Made by a program: the position numbers and the translations under genes. A stretch of DNA of 64,000 nt from Streptomyces sp. Ag109_O5-1 (GTDB taxonomy: Bacteria; Actinomycetota; Actinomycetes; Streptomycetales; Streptomycetaceae), in the NCBI RefSeq assembly GCF_003814875.1, contig NZ_RKQF01000001.1, positions 7,316,001 through 7,380,000 on the forward strand, in the 5' to 3' direction. Positions 51,356 to 59,648 of the stretch are shown here, piece by piece (within the stretch, counting starts at the first letter, position 1; each line of letters starts with the position of its first letter). The notes under the pieces were generated by a model. That model had not been told where the DNA came from. It made no database searches and saw only the letters and a list, made by a program, of their open reading frames with translations.

Positions 51356-52525
51356 ATGAGCACGATCAGCACGACCGGCAGCGGTGCGGCGACGATCACG
51401 CTGACCGAGGCTGAAATGGACCGATACATCACGCACGAACCGACCCGCAGCTGGCTCACCGGCCGCGGACTGCCCGACACCGGCGGCCTGTTGACGTTCG
51501 AGCCGCTGCGCACGGCCGGCCTGCGCACGCTCGCGGACGTCACTGACGGCCCGTCCCGGCTGGCGGAGGAGCTCCGGGACCGGCTGGTGATAGGGGAACT
51601 GCTCGCCCCGGCCGGCCTGGACACGGAGTCGATCCTCCTCGACGGCGGCACCGGCGAGATCACCACCGCCTACCTGATCGACCCCACCGAACCGCGCCCG
51701 CTCGCGCCCTCGCTGGAGACGCTGCTCCGCTTCGCCGCGGTCACCGAGGAACTGGCGGGCCTGCGCGGCCGTTTCGCCTCCCTCGCCGGGATCTACGGCA
51801 CCAAGGCGGCCACCGAGGCGTCTCGCAAGCTCCTGGAGCTCTTCGAGGAGGGCACGGACGGCCAGGTCCCGCCGTACTGGAAGGCGACGGCCCTGATCCG
51901 CCCCCTCAGCCTGGTCGCCGGCCCCGGCACCGACTCCGGGCTCTGTGTCGATCTGCCGGCCCGGCTGCTGGACCAGGAGTTCGGGCAGGGTCGGGTGGCC
52001 CGGTTCGAGGAGGTCGACTTCCCGCCGACGCTCACCCATGCGCCGACCCGCCGCTTCCTGCGCGAGACGGGCCTGCCGGAGGACGCGGTCCTCTTCCAGC
52101 TCGACCCGGACGCCCCGCTCCCCACCCTCCGGGAGTACTTCACCGACGTCCACCCCGGCCGCTTCCCCCTCGACGACCTCCCGCCGCACGCCGACCGCCT
52201 CATACGCCTCGGCTACCTGGTCGAGGACAACAGCCTGGTCGTGGACGGCACCACGGGCGCGATCCTCAACTTCTCCCTGCCCGAGGCCACCCTCTACCCC
52301 CTCAACACGGACATCTCCACCCTCGCTTACACCCTCTGGCTCCTCCACCACGAGCGCACCATCGACGAGCACCTGGGCCACGAACTCACCACGGAGGCCT
52401 ACGACCAACTCGCCGCCACCATGCTCCACACCCTCGCGACGATCGACCCCACCCCCGTGACGACGGACGCCGACTGGCACTACTGGACGGAGCTGTTCCA
52501 GGACGAGGCGGGCGGGGTGCTGTAA
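51356..52525 (+). CDS. SUKH-4-type protein with two tandem domains (orphan immunity protein)
   Basis: A 389-residue protein from ATG 51356 (ribosome site GGGGG). It consists of two copies of the same fold: residues about 20-165 (THEPTRSWLTGRGLPD, ETLLRFAAVTEEL) and about 225-380 (THAPTRRFLRETGLPED, STLAYTLWLLHHE). This is the SUKH-4 immunity pattern, known beside polymorphic toxins. No toxin gene adjoins it; the nearest RHS toxin is 37 kb away with its own barstar. It may protect against toxins of neighbours or be a remnant of a lost locus. Confidence 0.85.
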   Translation: MSTISTTGSGAATITLTEAEMDRYITHEPTRSWLTGRGLPDTGGLLTFEPLRTAGLRTLADVTDGPSRLAEELRDRLVIGELLAPAGLDTESILLDGGTGEITTAYLIDPTEPRPLAPSLETLLRFAAVTEELAGLRGRFASLAGIYGTKAATEASRKLLELFEEGTDGQVPPYWKATALIRPLSLVAGPGTDSGLCVDLPARLLDQEFGQGRVARFEEVDFPPTLTHAPTRRFLRETGLPEDAVLFQLDPDAPLPTLREYFTDVHPGRFPLDDLPPHADRLIRLGYLVEDNSLVVDGTTGAILNFSLPEATLYPLNTDISTLAYTLWLLHHERTIDEHLGHELTTEAYDQLAATMLHTLATIDPTPVTTDADWHYWTELFQDEAGGVL

Positions 52526-52551
52526 GGGGGCGACCGGTGAGGGGCGGGCCG

Positions 52552-53312
52552 TCAGGTCACCAGGCCCTGGCGGTAGGCGTAGCAGATGGCGCAGGTCGGC
52601 GATGGCCCGTCGGCCGGTGTCACTGACCGCGGTCAGGGTCTGGTCCAGCCGTTCGGGCGCGGCGGTCAGATACCGTGCCGCCTCGGCCTGCACCACCATC
52701 GCCGTCACATGGTGGGTCACCACGTCGTGCAACTCGCGGGCGATCCGGGTGCGTTCGGCGACGCGGGTGTCCTCGGCGACCCGCCGCCGGTGTTCGGCCT
52801 CCGCGTTCCGGTTGGCACGCAACCATGCCCCGGCGCCCCAGGCGAGGACCAGCACCGGATAGAACGTCACGAACCCGGTGACCGTCTCGCCGCCCGACCC
52901 CAGCCGGTACAGCGCGACCGCCCACGGCACATAGGCCGCGGAGAACACGAGCGCGGCGGCCCGCCGGTGCCGTTCCAGATGGGCCCCGGTGCTGATCAGC
53001 GCGAGGGGCAGCGCGGTGCCCGCGACCGAGTGGTAGCCGCGCAGCTGGTCGACGGCGAAGCCGGCCGACACCAGGGCCAGACAGACAGACGGCCGGCCAC
53101 CGTCGGCGCACGGCCAGCGGCAGGCACTCCAGACCGAGCGCCAGCAGTGCCAGAGCGTCGAACGGACGGGTCGGCAGATTCCCGACCTCCGTCCCCTTGC
53201 CGTGCAGTGCCGGCAGGAACGACCCGGCCAGGAGCAGCAGCCCGAACGGCAGATCCCGGACCCGGACATCGAGCCGGTGCCACCACCCGGACAGCTGCCG
53301 AGGACTGATCAC
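52552..53312 (-). pseudogene. Broken histidine kinase joined to the tail of a response regulator
   Basis: From GTG 53312 the first 75 codons give the membrane start of a HisKA_3-type kinase (VRDLPFGLLLLAGSFLPALH). At about 53080-53095 a third TCTG unit shifts the frame; in the other frame the protein goes on through the H box (ERTRIARELHDVVTHHVTAM) to about 52590. The ATPase domain is missing. The next codons in yet another frame (52552-52587) read YAYRQGLVT and stop, the end of a NarL-type regulator. A deletion therefore fused the kinase to the last codons of its partner. Confidence 0.82.
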
Positions 53313-53354
53313 CGGGGCAGTGTAGTGACGGAGTCGGCCCCGGCGATATCCCAA

Positions 53355-53577
53355 TCGCTTTGAAGGCGTGTGGCCGAGGTTGGCTGTCGAGCAGCTCGCG
53401 CGCAACTGTGGAGAAGTCGCCAACTGCCTTCCTGACGGCCTTCCCAGAGGTCGTCCCGGAATGGACACGCGATGAGGAGGTTCACTTTCTCCGACGTCTG
53501 GCCATTTAAGCTTTGGCCGTCACACAGCGTGAGAGATGACGTGAGAAGGTTAAACGAAATGCTGCGTACGCGTATGC
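53355..53577 (+). repeat. Direct repeat copy 1 of a 723-bp tandem duplication
   Basis: Nearly identical to 54078-54300 (only a few substitutions, for example T for C at 53371). The pair spans the upstream region and first 35 codons of the two collagen-like genes; the rest of the genes is also alike but more diverged. Confidence 0.92.
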
Positions 53578-53939
53578 GTAGGCTCCCGCGCCCCCTTGTG
53601 CTCCATGCGCTGCTCATCGCCACGCTCGTCGTGCAGTCGGTTGCGCTCATCGTCCAGGACACGCAGATCGACAAACTGCGGGCACAGCACGTCGACCTCC
53701 AGGCACAAGGCGTCGCACCCGGCCCCTCCGGCCCGCCAGGCCCGTCGGGTCCGCCCGGTGTTACCGGCCCGGCAGGAAGGAATGGGCAGGATGGCAGAGA
53801 CGGGGCGAATGGGAGGCCCGGGCAGAATGGGAGGCGAGGCAAGAACGGCAAGAACGGCAAGGACGGCAAGGACGGCAAGGACGTTTTTGCCACTCCGAGG
53901 CCTACCGTCACCGTCACCGTCACCCAGAGCCGCAACTGA
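53472..53939 (+). CDS. Collagen-like membrane-anchored protein, copy 1
   Basis: A 155-residue protein with a basic cytoplasmic N-terminus (MRRFTFSDVWPFKLWPSHS), one membrane helix (about 43-62, VLHALLIATLVVQSVALIV), a short coiled segment (DTQIDKLRAQHVDLQAQG) and about 18 Gly-x-y triplets (GPSGPPGPSGPPGVTGPAG, later GKNGKNGKDGKDGKD). It ends TVTVTVTQSRN. Topology suggests a collagen rod outside. Residue 27 is a TTA leucine codon. The start is uncertain; no ribosome site stands before ATG 53472, whereas GTG 53529/53541 further on are alternatives. A frame in front ends at this ATG (ATGA). Confidence 0.75.
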   Translation: MRRFTFSDVWPFKLWPSHSVRDDVRRLNEMLRTRMRRLPRPLVLHALLIATLVVQSVALIVQDTQIDKLRAQHVDLQAQGVAPGPSGPPGPSGPPGVTGPAGRNGQDGRDGANGRPGQNGRRGKNGKNGKDGKDGKDVFATPRPTVTVTVTQSRN

Positions 53940-54077
53940 GCCCCACATTCGCCATGGGTACGTCAAGGATGGGGTTCTCTCCGACATTTCCTCCGTCACG
54001 CCTGGATGCAGACGAGCGCGTATGCCGCGCGTTGGGGCCGCCGCACTTACCCTCGCTCGGGCTTCCCCTTGATGACG

Positions 54078-54300
54078 TCGCTTTGAAGGCGTGCGGCCGA
54101 GGTTGGCTGTCGAGCAGCTCGCGCGCAACTGTGGAGAAGTCGCCAACTGCCTTCCTGACGGCCTTCCCAGAGGTCGTCCCGGAATGGACACGCGATGAGG
54201 AGGTTCACTTTCTCCGACGTCTGGCCATTTAAGCTTTGGCCGTCACACAGCGTGAGAGATGACGTGAGAAGGATAAACGAAATGCTGCGTACGCGTATGC
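54078..54300 (+). repeat. Direct repeat copy 2 of the 723-bp tandem duplication
   Basis: Second copy, 723 bp after the first, with the same order of sequence. The block between the repeats (53578-54077) is the rest of gene 1 plus a diverged spacer. Confidence 0.92.
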
Positions 54301-54656
54301 GTTGGCTCCCGCGCCCCCTTGTGCTCCGTGCGCTGCTCATCACCGCCCTCGTCGTGCAGTCGGTTGCGCTCCTCGCCCAGGCCGCGGAGATCGACGGTCT
54401 GCGGGTACAGCACGTCGACCTCCAGGCGCATGGCGGCGCAGTCGGTCCCTCCGGCCCGCCAGGCCCGTCGGGTCCCGCCGGGCCTGCCGGCCCTCAAGGA
54501 AGAAACGGGCAGGACGGCAGGAACGGGCAGGAGGGGAGGAACGGGCGGGAGGGCCAGCAGGGCAGGGACGGCGAGGACGGCGAGGACGGCCAGGACGGCA
54601 AGGACGCTGTTGCCCCCCCAAGGCCTGCCGTCACTGTCACCAAGTTCCAGAACTGA
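54195..54656 (+). CDS. Collagen-like membrane-anchored protein, copy 2
   Basis: A 153-residue paralogue of the previous gene: the first 42 residues differ at only two or three places, the membrane helix is shared, and the rod is another run of Gly-x-y triplets (GPSGPPGPSGPAGPAGPQG, then GEDGEDGQDGKD). The rod has diverged far more than the N-terminus, as expected for repeats that change freely. The codon at residue 27 is ATA here in place of TTA. Start as in copy 1. Confidence 0.75.
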   Translation: MRRFTFSDVWPFKLWPSHSVRDDVRRINEMLRTRMRWLPRPLVLRALLITALVVQSVALLAQAAEIDGLRVQHVDLQAHGGAVGPSGPPGPSGPAGPAGPQGRNGQDGRNGQEGRNGREGQQGRDGEDGEDGQDGKDAVAPPRPAVTVTKFQN

Positions 54657-54843
54657 GCCCCGTGCCCCGTGTCGCGAACGTGTCCGCGAGTCTCTTGGCC
54701 CCTGCCGTTCCACCGTTCCCCGCGGGATCTGGTGCGCCAGTGGTGCGAGTCGCCCTTCCGCCATCAACTTCTACAGGATGGCCCTCGGTGGCCGCTCTGG
54801 GGCGGGCGCGCGACGAAGAGGACAGCCTTGTCAACTCCCTGTC

Positions 54844-55233
54844 ATGCACCTCCTTCCGTCACTTAGCGTGAGGGATAATGTGAGAAACGTAAAAGAGAAA
54901 CTGCTCAAACGGCGCCCCCTCTTGCTTGGTGCCGCCCTGATCGTCGCGCTTGTCGCGCAGTGGGGCGCGCTCGTCGCCCATCAAATGCAGATCGACGATA
55001 TGTGGACAGGGAACGTCGAACTCCAGACGCACGGCCTCGAGATGGGCCCTTCCGGTCCGCAGGGCCGCACCGGCCCCCCCGGTCCGCCCGGCCCCACCGG
55101 CCCGCAGGGCAGAAGAGGGGCGGACGGGCGGCCCGGGAGAGACGGGGACGACGGGGAAGACGGCGCTGATGGGAGGAGAGGGCATCGCGGAAGAAACGGG
55201 AGAAACGGTGTAGTAGTACTGCTGCACAACTAG
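54844..55233 (+). CDS. Collagen-like membrane-anchored protein, third diverged copy
   Basis: A 129-residue relative: start MHLLPSLSVRDNVRNVKEKL, one membrane helix (LLLGAALIVALVAQWGALVA), a short linker and about 17 Gly-x-y triplets (GPSGPQGRTGPPGPPGPTG, then GEDGADGRRGHRG) up to the end GVVVLLHN. It is more diverged than the two others, so the family has an older origin here. No good ribosome site is visible before ATG 54844. Three such genes in tandem are unusual. Confidence 0.72.
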   Translation: MHLLPSLSVRDNVRNVKEKLLKRRPLLLGAALIVALVAQWGALVAHQMQIDDMWTGNVELQTHGLEMGPSGPQGRTGPPGPPGPTGPQGRRGADGRPGRDGDDGEDGADGRRGHRGRNGRNGVVVLLHN

Positions 55234-55660
55234 CAACGCCGTTCAGTTATCAGGTCGGCCTTCGTTAGTGGGATGACCCCCGCCTTGCGCTCGACCAGTA
55301 CAGGAACGAACTCGTGCACCGGCCGTTCAACTCCGCGGATGGCGTCGTCTTCGCGTGCCTTGTCAGTCACGGCGCCCCTTGACGTCCCGGTCGGAATGGA
55401 AGTCGGAAACCTCCGTGAGGTCGGGCCAGGTGGCCAGTTACGTGAGGGATGCATAACCGCGCTGCAACCCACGGATATTCGAATTCAGGGATGCGCACCG
55501 TCAGATCTTTCCGAGTGTCCTGAGGGAAGGTGGAGGAGGGATATCTGCACAGTGAAGGGAGGGTAAATGGAATGCGTCTCATCGAAAGACTGGCTGGACG
55601 GGCATGAATGAGACAGAAACTGATTCGAAAATCCACCGTCCGTGTGTCCGAAGCCGCTGT

Positions 55661-55850
55661 TCAGGCGGCTCCGTCTGTTTGAAGGGGCACGTGGTGGCCG
55701 AGTTGGTGCAGTCGGCCGACCAGGCGCCGTGTCTCGCGAGTGCGTTCGCGGATGACCTCGGTGCGGTACCGGGTCAGATCGCGCAACTGCCGGATCGGTT
55801 CCGGGGGCACGAACGGGGGCCGCACCAGGCCGTGGTCGACCGACTGGGCG
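55661..55850 (-). mobile_element. IS110-family transposase remnant
   Basis: About 60 codons read GLVRPPFVPPEPIRQLRDL, then TRYRTEVIRERTRETRRLVG, the well-conserved middle of IS110-type (DEDD) transposases. Upstream and downstream parts are gone and the frame ends in a stop at 55661. No terminal repeats are expected for this family. It is a dead fragment next to tRNA-Cys. Confidence 0.82.
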
Positions 55851-55896
55851 CCACGGGGCGGAGCCGTCCGGCCCCTGGATTGCTGAGACGGACGGC

Positions 55897-55934
55897 CGGA
55901 AGGGCGGCACCCCCGCGAGGGTGCCGCCCTTCCG
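55897..55934. terminator. Long hairpin downstream of tRNA-Cys
   Basis: A 16-bp perfect stem (CGGAAGGGCGGCACCC / GGGTGCCGCCCTTCCG) with a 6-base loop. It lies 24 bp after the tRNA 3' end in the direction of its transcription, so it is the likely terminator. Confidence 0.75.
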
Positions 55935-55957
55935 TTCTGCCTGGTCGGGCCAGGTAG

Positions 55958-56029
55958 AGGCCGTGGCGGGAATTGAACCCACGTACCTCGCTTTGCAGGC
56001 GAGTCCCTAAGCCACTCGGGCACACGGCC
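55958..56029 (-). tRNA. tRNA-Cys (anticodon GCA)
   Basis: The minus strand folds into a full cloverleaf of about 72 nt: acceptor GGCCGTG/CACGGCC, D-arm CCC/GGG, anticodon arm CTCGC-CTGCAAA-GCGAG with GCA in the loop, and T-arm GTGGG-TTCAATT-CCCGC. The discriminator base is U, as is usual for tRNA-Cys. CCA is not encoded. tRNA genes are common integration points, and the nearby IS remnant and variable genes fit that picture. Confidence 0.93.
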
Positions 56030-56202
56030 TTGTCGGTGAGTCGAAGGTATGGCGGTGCGGGGGAGGGGATCAAGGGAATCGGGGCGGCTGCAACGGGACT
56101 GCCATACGGCGTTCACGAAAGGGGGGCGTACGACCAAGGTCCCAGGCGGGGTGAGGCTCGCGACAGGGGCCAAAGGGGGGCTTGGGACTTACCGTGGTCT
56201 GC

Positions 56203-57651
56203 ATGACCGCCCTTGAACCGAGCGACGCCGTCGTCGCAGCTGAGACAGCAGACAGAGCCGATGACGAGGGCGTGCTGGGGCGGTCGTACCGGGCGCTGAG
56301 CGTCGGGATCGTGTCCGTCGTGCTGCTGATCGCCTTCGAGGCGACCGCGGTGGGGACGGCGATGCCGGTCGCGGCCCGGGAGCTGGACGGGGTGTCGCTG
56401 TACGCGTTCGCCTTCTCCGGGTACTTCACGACCAGTCTGTTCGGGATGGTGCTGGCCGGGCAGTGGTCGGACCGCAAGGGGCCGCTCGGGGCGCTGACGA
56501 CCGGGATAGGGTCCTTCGCCGCCGGGCTCGTGGTCGCCGGGACCGCCCAGAGCATGTGGGTGTTCATCCTGGGACGGGCCGTGCAGGGGTTCGGCGGCGG
56601 GTTGGTCATCGTCTCGTTGTACGTGGTCGTGGGGCGGGCCTACCCGGAGCGGCTGCGGCCCGCGATCATGGCCGCCTTCGCCGCCGGATGGGTGGTGCCG
56701 TCCATCGTGGGACCGCTCGCCTCTGGCGCGGTGACCGAGCACCTCGGGTGGCGGTGGGTGTTCCTCGGGATTCCGGTGCTCGTGCTCCTCCCGGTGGCGC
56801 TTGCGCTGCCTCAGATACGGCGGCGGGCCGGCGGCCCCGTCCAGGGAGGCGCGGACGCCGGTTTCGACCGGCGGCGGATCCGGCTCGCCTTCGGTATCTC
56901 CCTCGGCGCCGGGCTGCTGCAGTACGCCGCCCAGGATCTGCGGTGGCTGTCCCTGATACCCGGACTGCTCGGTGCGGCCCTGCTCGTGCCCGCCGTGCTC
57001 GGACTGCTTCCCCACGGCACCTACCGCGCGGTCCGCGGCCTGCCCTCGGTCGTGCTGCTGCGCGGTGTCGCGGCCGGCGCCCTGGTCTCCGCCGAGTCCT
57101 TCGTGCCGTTGATGCTCGTCACCCAGCGCGGCCTGTCGCCCACCCTCGCCGGGTTCTCGCTGGCGGCCGGCGGGGTGACCTGGGCGCTGGGCTCCTGGGT
57201 GCAGGCACGGCCGGGCGCACAGCCGTACCGGGAACGGCTGATGACCCTCGGGATGGTGCTCGTCGCCGGCGCGATAGCCGCCGCCCCCAGCGTGCTCGTG
57301 CCCGCCGTGCCGGTGTGGGTCGTCGCCGTCGCCTGGAGCTTCGGCTGCTTCGGGATGGGGCTGGTGATCGCCTCGGCCAGCGTCCTGATGCTCCGGCTCT
57401 CCGCCCCGGAGGAGGCCGGAGCCAACTCCGCCGCCCTCCAGATCTCCGACGCCCTGTCCAATGTGGTGCTGCTCGCCGCGACCGGTGCGGCCTTCTCCGC
57501 CCTGGGCGGCGGCAGCATGACGGGGGCGGCCGGCTCCGGATCCCATCCCGCCGCCTTCGCCGCCGTGTTCCTGCCGATGGCGGGCGTCGCGCTCGTCGGA
57601 GCCTGGGTGACGACGCGGCTGCACGGTCCGGGTGACCGCACGGCTTCGTGA
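56203..57651 (+). CDS. MFS drug-type transporter
   Basis: A 482-residue membrane protein with 12 or more helices. The MFS motif A is seen at LAGQWSDRKGPLGAL and motif C-like text near GWVVPSIVGPLASGAV, which fits efflux pumps of the drug:proton type. ATG 56203 follows the tRNA gene by 173 bp; no clear ribosome site, so translation may be leaderless. It is not part of an operon with identifiable partners; substrate unknown. Confidence 0.88.
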   Translation: MTALEPSDAVVAAETADRADDEGVLGRSYRALSVGIVSVVLLIAFEATAVGTAMPVAARELDGVSLYAFAFSGYFTTSLFGMVLAGQWSDRKGPLGALTTGIGSFAAGLVVAGTAQSMWVFILGRAVQGFGGGLVIVSLYVVVGRAYPERLRPAIMAAFAAGWVVPSIVGPLASGAVTEHLGWRWVFLGIPVLVLLPVALALPQIRRRAGGPVQGGADAGFDRRRIRLAFGISLGAGLLQYAAQDLRWLSLIPGLLGAALLVPAVLGLLPHGTYRAVRGLPSVVLLRGVAAGALVSAESFVPLMLVTQRGLSPTLAGFSLAAGGVTWALGSWVQARPGAQPYRERLMTLGMVLVAGAIAAAPSVLVPAVPVWVVAVAWSFGCFGMGLVIASASVLMLRLSAPEEAGANSAALQISDALSNVVLLAATGAAFSALGGGSMTGAAGSGSHPAAFAAVFLPMAGVALVGAWVTTRLHGPGDRTAS

Positions 57652-57772
57652 TCTGTGACGTGGGTCCCACCCTGGGGTGAGGCGGCCTTGTCCGCGCGTT
57701 GACAGCCGTACGGCGCCGGTAGGGTGGCCCGGTTGTCATACGTAGCCGCCCGACCCCCTTACTACGGAGATC

Positions 57773-59581
57773 GTGACTACCACCGCCGCTTCTGCTTCCG
57801 CTTCCTCGTCGTCCCACCACCTTTCGCCGGCCTTCCCGGGCCGGGCGCCCTGGGGTACCGCCAGCAGGCTGCGCGCCTGGCAGCAGGGGGCCATGGAGAA
57901 GTACATCCAGGAGCAGCCGCGCGACTTCCTCGCCGTGGCCACGCCCGGCGCCGGGAAGACGACGTTCGCGCTGACGCTCGCCTCCTGGCTGCTGCACCAC
58001 CATGTCGTGCAGCAGGTCACCGTGGTCGCCCCCACCGAGCACCTGAAGAAGCAGTGGGCGGAGGCCGCGGCGCGGATAGGGATCAAGCTCGATCCCGAGT
58101 ACAGCGCCGGACCGCTCAGCCGTGAGTACGACGGGGTGGCGGTGACGTACGCCGGTGTCGGCGTGCGGCCCATGCTGCACCGCAACCGCTCCGAGCAGCG
58201 CAAGACCCTCGTCATCCTCGACGAGATCCACCACGCCGGTGACTCCAAGTCCTGGGGCGAGGCCTGCCTGGAGGCGTTCGAGCCGGCGACCAGGCGGCTG
58301 GCCCTGACGGGTACGCCGTTCCGGTCCGACACCAATCCCATCCCCTTCGTGACGTACGAGGAGGGGCAGGACGGGATCCGGCGGTCGTCCGCCGACTACA
58401 CGTACGGGTACGGCAACGCGCTCGCCGACCATGTCGTGCGGCCGGTCATCTTCCTCTCCTACAGCGGCAACATGCGCTGGCGGACCAAGGCCGGTGACGA
58501 GATCGCCGCCCGGCTCGGCGAGCCCATGACCAAGGACGCCGTCAGCCAGGCCTGGCGGACCGCGCTCGATCCGCGCGGCGAGTGGATGCCGGCCGTGCTG
58601 CGCGCCGCGGACCAGCGGCTGACCGAGGTCCGCAAGGGCATCCCGGACGCCGGGGCCCTCGTCATCGCCTCCGACCAGGAGTCGGCGCGCGCCTACGCCA
58701 AGCTGATCCGCGAGATCACCGGCGCCAAGGCGACCCTCGTCCTGTCCGACGACACCGGCGCCTCCAAGCGGATCGACGACTTCAGCGCGAGCGACGACCG
58801 GTGGATGGTCGCGGTCCGGATGGTGTCCGAGGGCGTCGACGTCCCCCGGCTGGCCGTCGGGGTGTACGCGACGACCATCTCCACACCGCTCTTCTTCGCC
58901 CAGGCCGTCGGCCGTTTCGTGCGGTCCCGGCGGCGCGGCGAGACCGCGTCCGTGTTCCTGCCGACCGTCCCCGATCTGCTGACCTTCGCCAACGAGATGG
59001 AGGTCGAGCGCGACCACGCCCTGGACAAGCCCAAGAAGGAGGGCGAAGAAGACCCGTACGCCGAGTCCGAGAAGGAGATGGAGGAGGCGAACAAGGAGCA
59101 GGACGAGGACACCGGCGAGCAGGAGCAGTTCGCCTTCGAGGCGCTGGAGTCCGAGGCCGTCTTCGACCGGGTCCTCTACGACGGCGCCGAGTTCGGCATG
59201 CAGGCCCACCCGGGGAGCGAGGAGGAGCAGGACTACCTCGGCATCCCGGGGCTCCTCGAACCCGACCAGGTGCAGATGCTGTTGCAGAAGCGGCAGGCCC
59301 GGCAGATCGCGCACAGCCGCAAGAAGCCGGACACCGAGGCGGACCTGCTGGAACTGCCGGCGGAACGGCGGCCCGTCGTCTCCCACAAGGAGATGATGGA
59401 GCTGCGCAAGCAGCTGAACACGATGGTGAGCGCGTATGTCCACCAGAGCGGCAAGCCGCACGGGGTGATCCACACCGAGCTGCGCAGGACGTGCGGCGGG
59501 CCGCCGAGTGCGGAGGCCACGGCGGGGCAGCTGCGGCAGCGGATCGCCAAGGTGCAGGAGTGGGCCACCCGGATGCGGTGA
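57773..59581 (+). CDS. DEAD/DEAH-box superfamily 2 helicase
   Basis: A 602-residue ATPase from GTG 57773. Motif I is ATPGAGKTTFALTL, motif II is DEIHHAGD (DEIH type), motif III LTGTPFRSD and motif VI QAVGRFVRSRRRG. The last 180 residues have a Glu/Lys-rich acidic linker (KEGEEDPYAESEKEMEEANK) followed by a helical end. The arrangement resembles the ATP-dependent helicases of the UvsW/RadD type that repair or remodel DNA. A precise substrate is not clear. Confidence 0.9.
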   Translation: MTTTAASASASSSSHHLSPAFPGRAPWGTASRLRAWQQGAMEKYIQEQPRDFLAVATPGAGKTTFALTLASWLLHHHVVQQVTVVAPTEHLKKQWAEAAARIGIKLDPEYSAGPLSREYDGVAVTYAGVGVRPMLHRNRSEQRKTLVILDEIHHAGDSKSWGEACLEAFEPATRRLALTGTPFRSDTNPIPFVTYEEGQDGIRRSSADYTYGYGNALADHVVRPVIFLSYSGNMRWRTKAGDEIAARLGEPMTKDAVSQAWRTALDPRGEWMPAVLRAADQRLTEVRKGIPDAGALVIASDQESARAYAKLIREITGAKATLVLSDDTGASKRIDDFSASDDRWMVAVRMVSEGVDVPRLAVGVYATTISTPLFFAQAVGRFVRSRRRGETASVFLPTVPDLLTFANEMEVERDHALDKPKKEGEEDPYAESEKEMEEANKEQDEDTGEQEQFAFEALESEAVFDRVLYDGAEFGMQAHPGSEEEQDYLGIPGLLEPDQVQMLLQKRQARQIAHSRKKPDTEADLLELPAERRPVVSHKEMMELRKQLNTMVSAYVHQSGKPHGVIHTELRRTCGGPPSAEATAGQLRQRIAKVQEWATRMR

Positions 59582-59648
59582 CCCCGGGAGGGGCCCTGTA
59601 CGCGGTGGCCCCGGGAGGGGCCCTGTATATAGCTGGGCCCTGTATATA
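59578..59648 (+). repeat. Tandem repeat around the helicase stop codon
   Basis: Two 23-bp units of GTGxCCCCGGGAGGGGCCCTGTA (59578-59600 and 59605-59627), then a partial third (GGGCCCTGTATATA). Each unit contains a GGCCCC/GGGGCC hairpin and might act as a terminator array after the helicase gene. Confidence 0.75.

Larger units (their letters stand above)
55234..55957. other. Gene-poor region between collagen-like genes and tRNA-Cys
   Basis: 724 bp. It holds an IS110 remnant (55661-55850) and a hairpin (55897-55934). The part 55241-55660 has no gene I can support; a minus-strand frame (55230-55472) is too doubtful to call. The composition is somewhat less GC-rich than the surroundings, in keeping with imported DNA. 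Confidence 0.5.

Noticed and set aside
50798..53269. 823-codon minus-strand frame that seems to contain a histidine kinase
   Set aside because: Only its first part (53080 to about 52590) is kinase; the rest is the antisense of the SUKH-4 gene and the P-loop kinase. The true gene is a frameshifted, truncated pseudogene.
53700..55200. Short repeats in the collagen-like genes as a CRISPR or satellite
   Set aside because: They are 9-bp coding periodicities of Gly-x-y triplets in open frames.
55230..55472. 80-codon minus-strand frame after the third collagen-like gene
   Set aside because: No ribosome site, no family resemblance, unusual composition; cannot be supported.
57119..59473. 784-codon minus-strand frame opposite the helicase
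   Set aside because: Shadow of the helicase gene with no independent domain.
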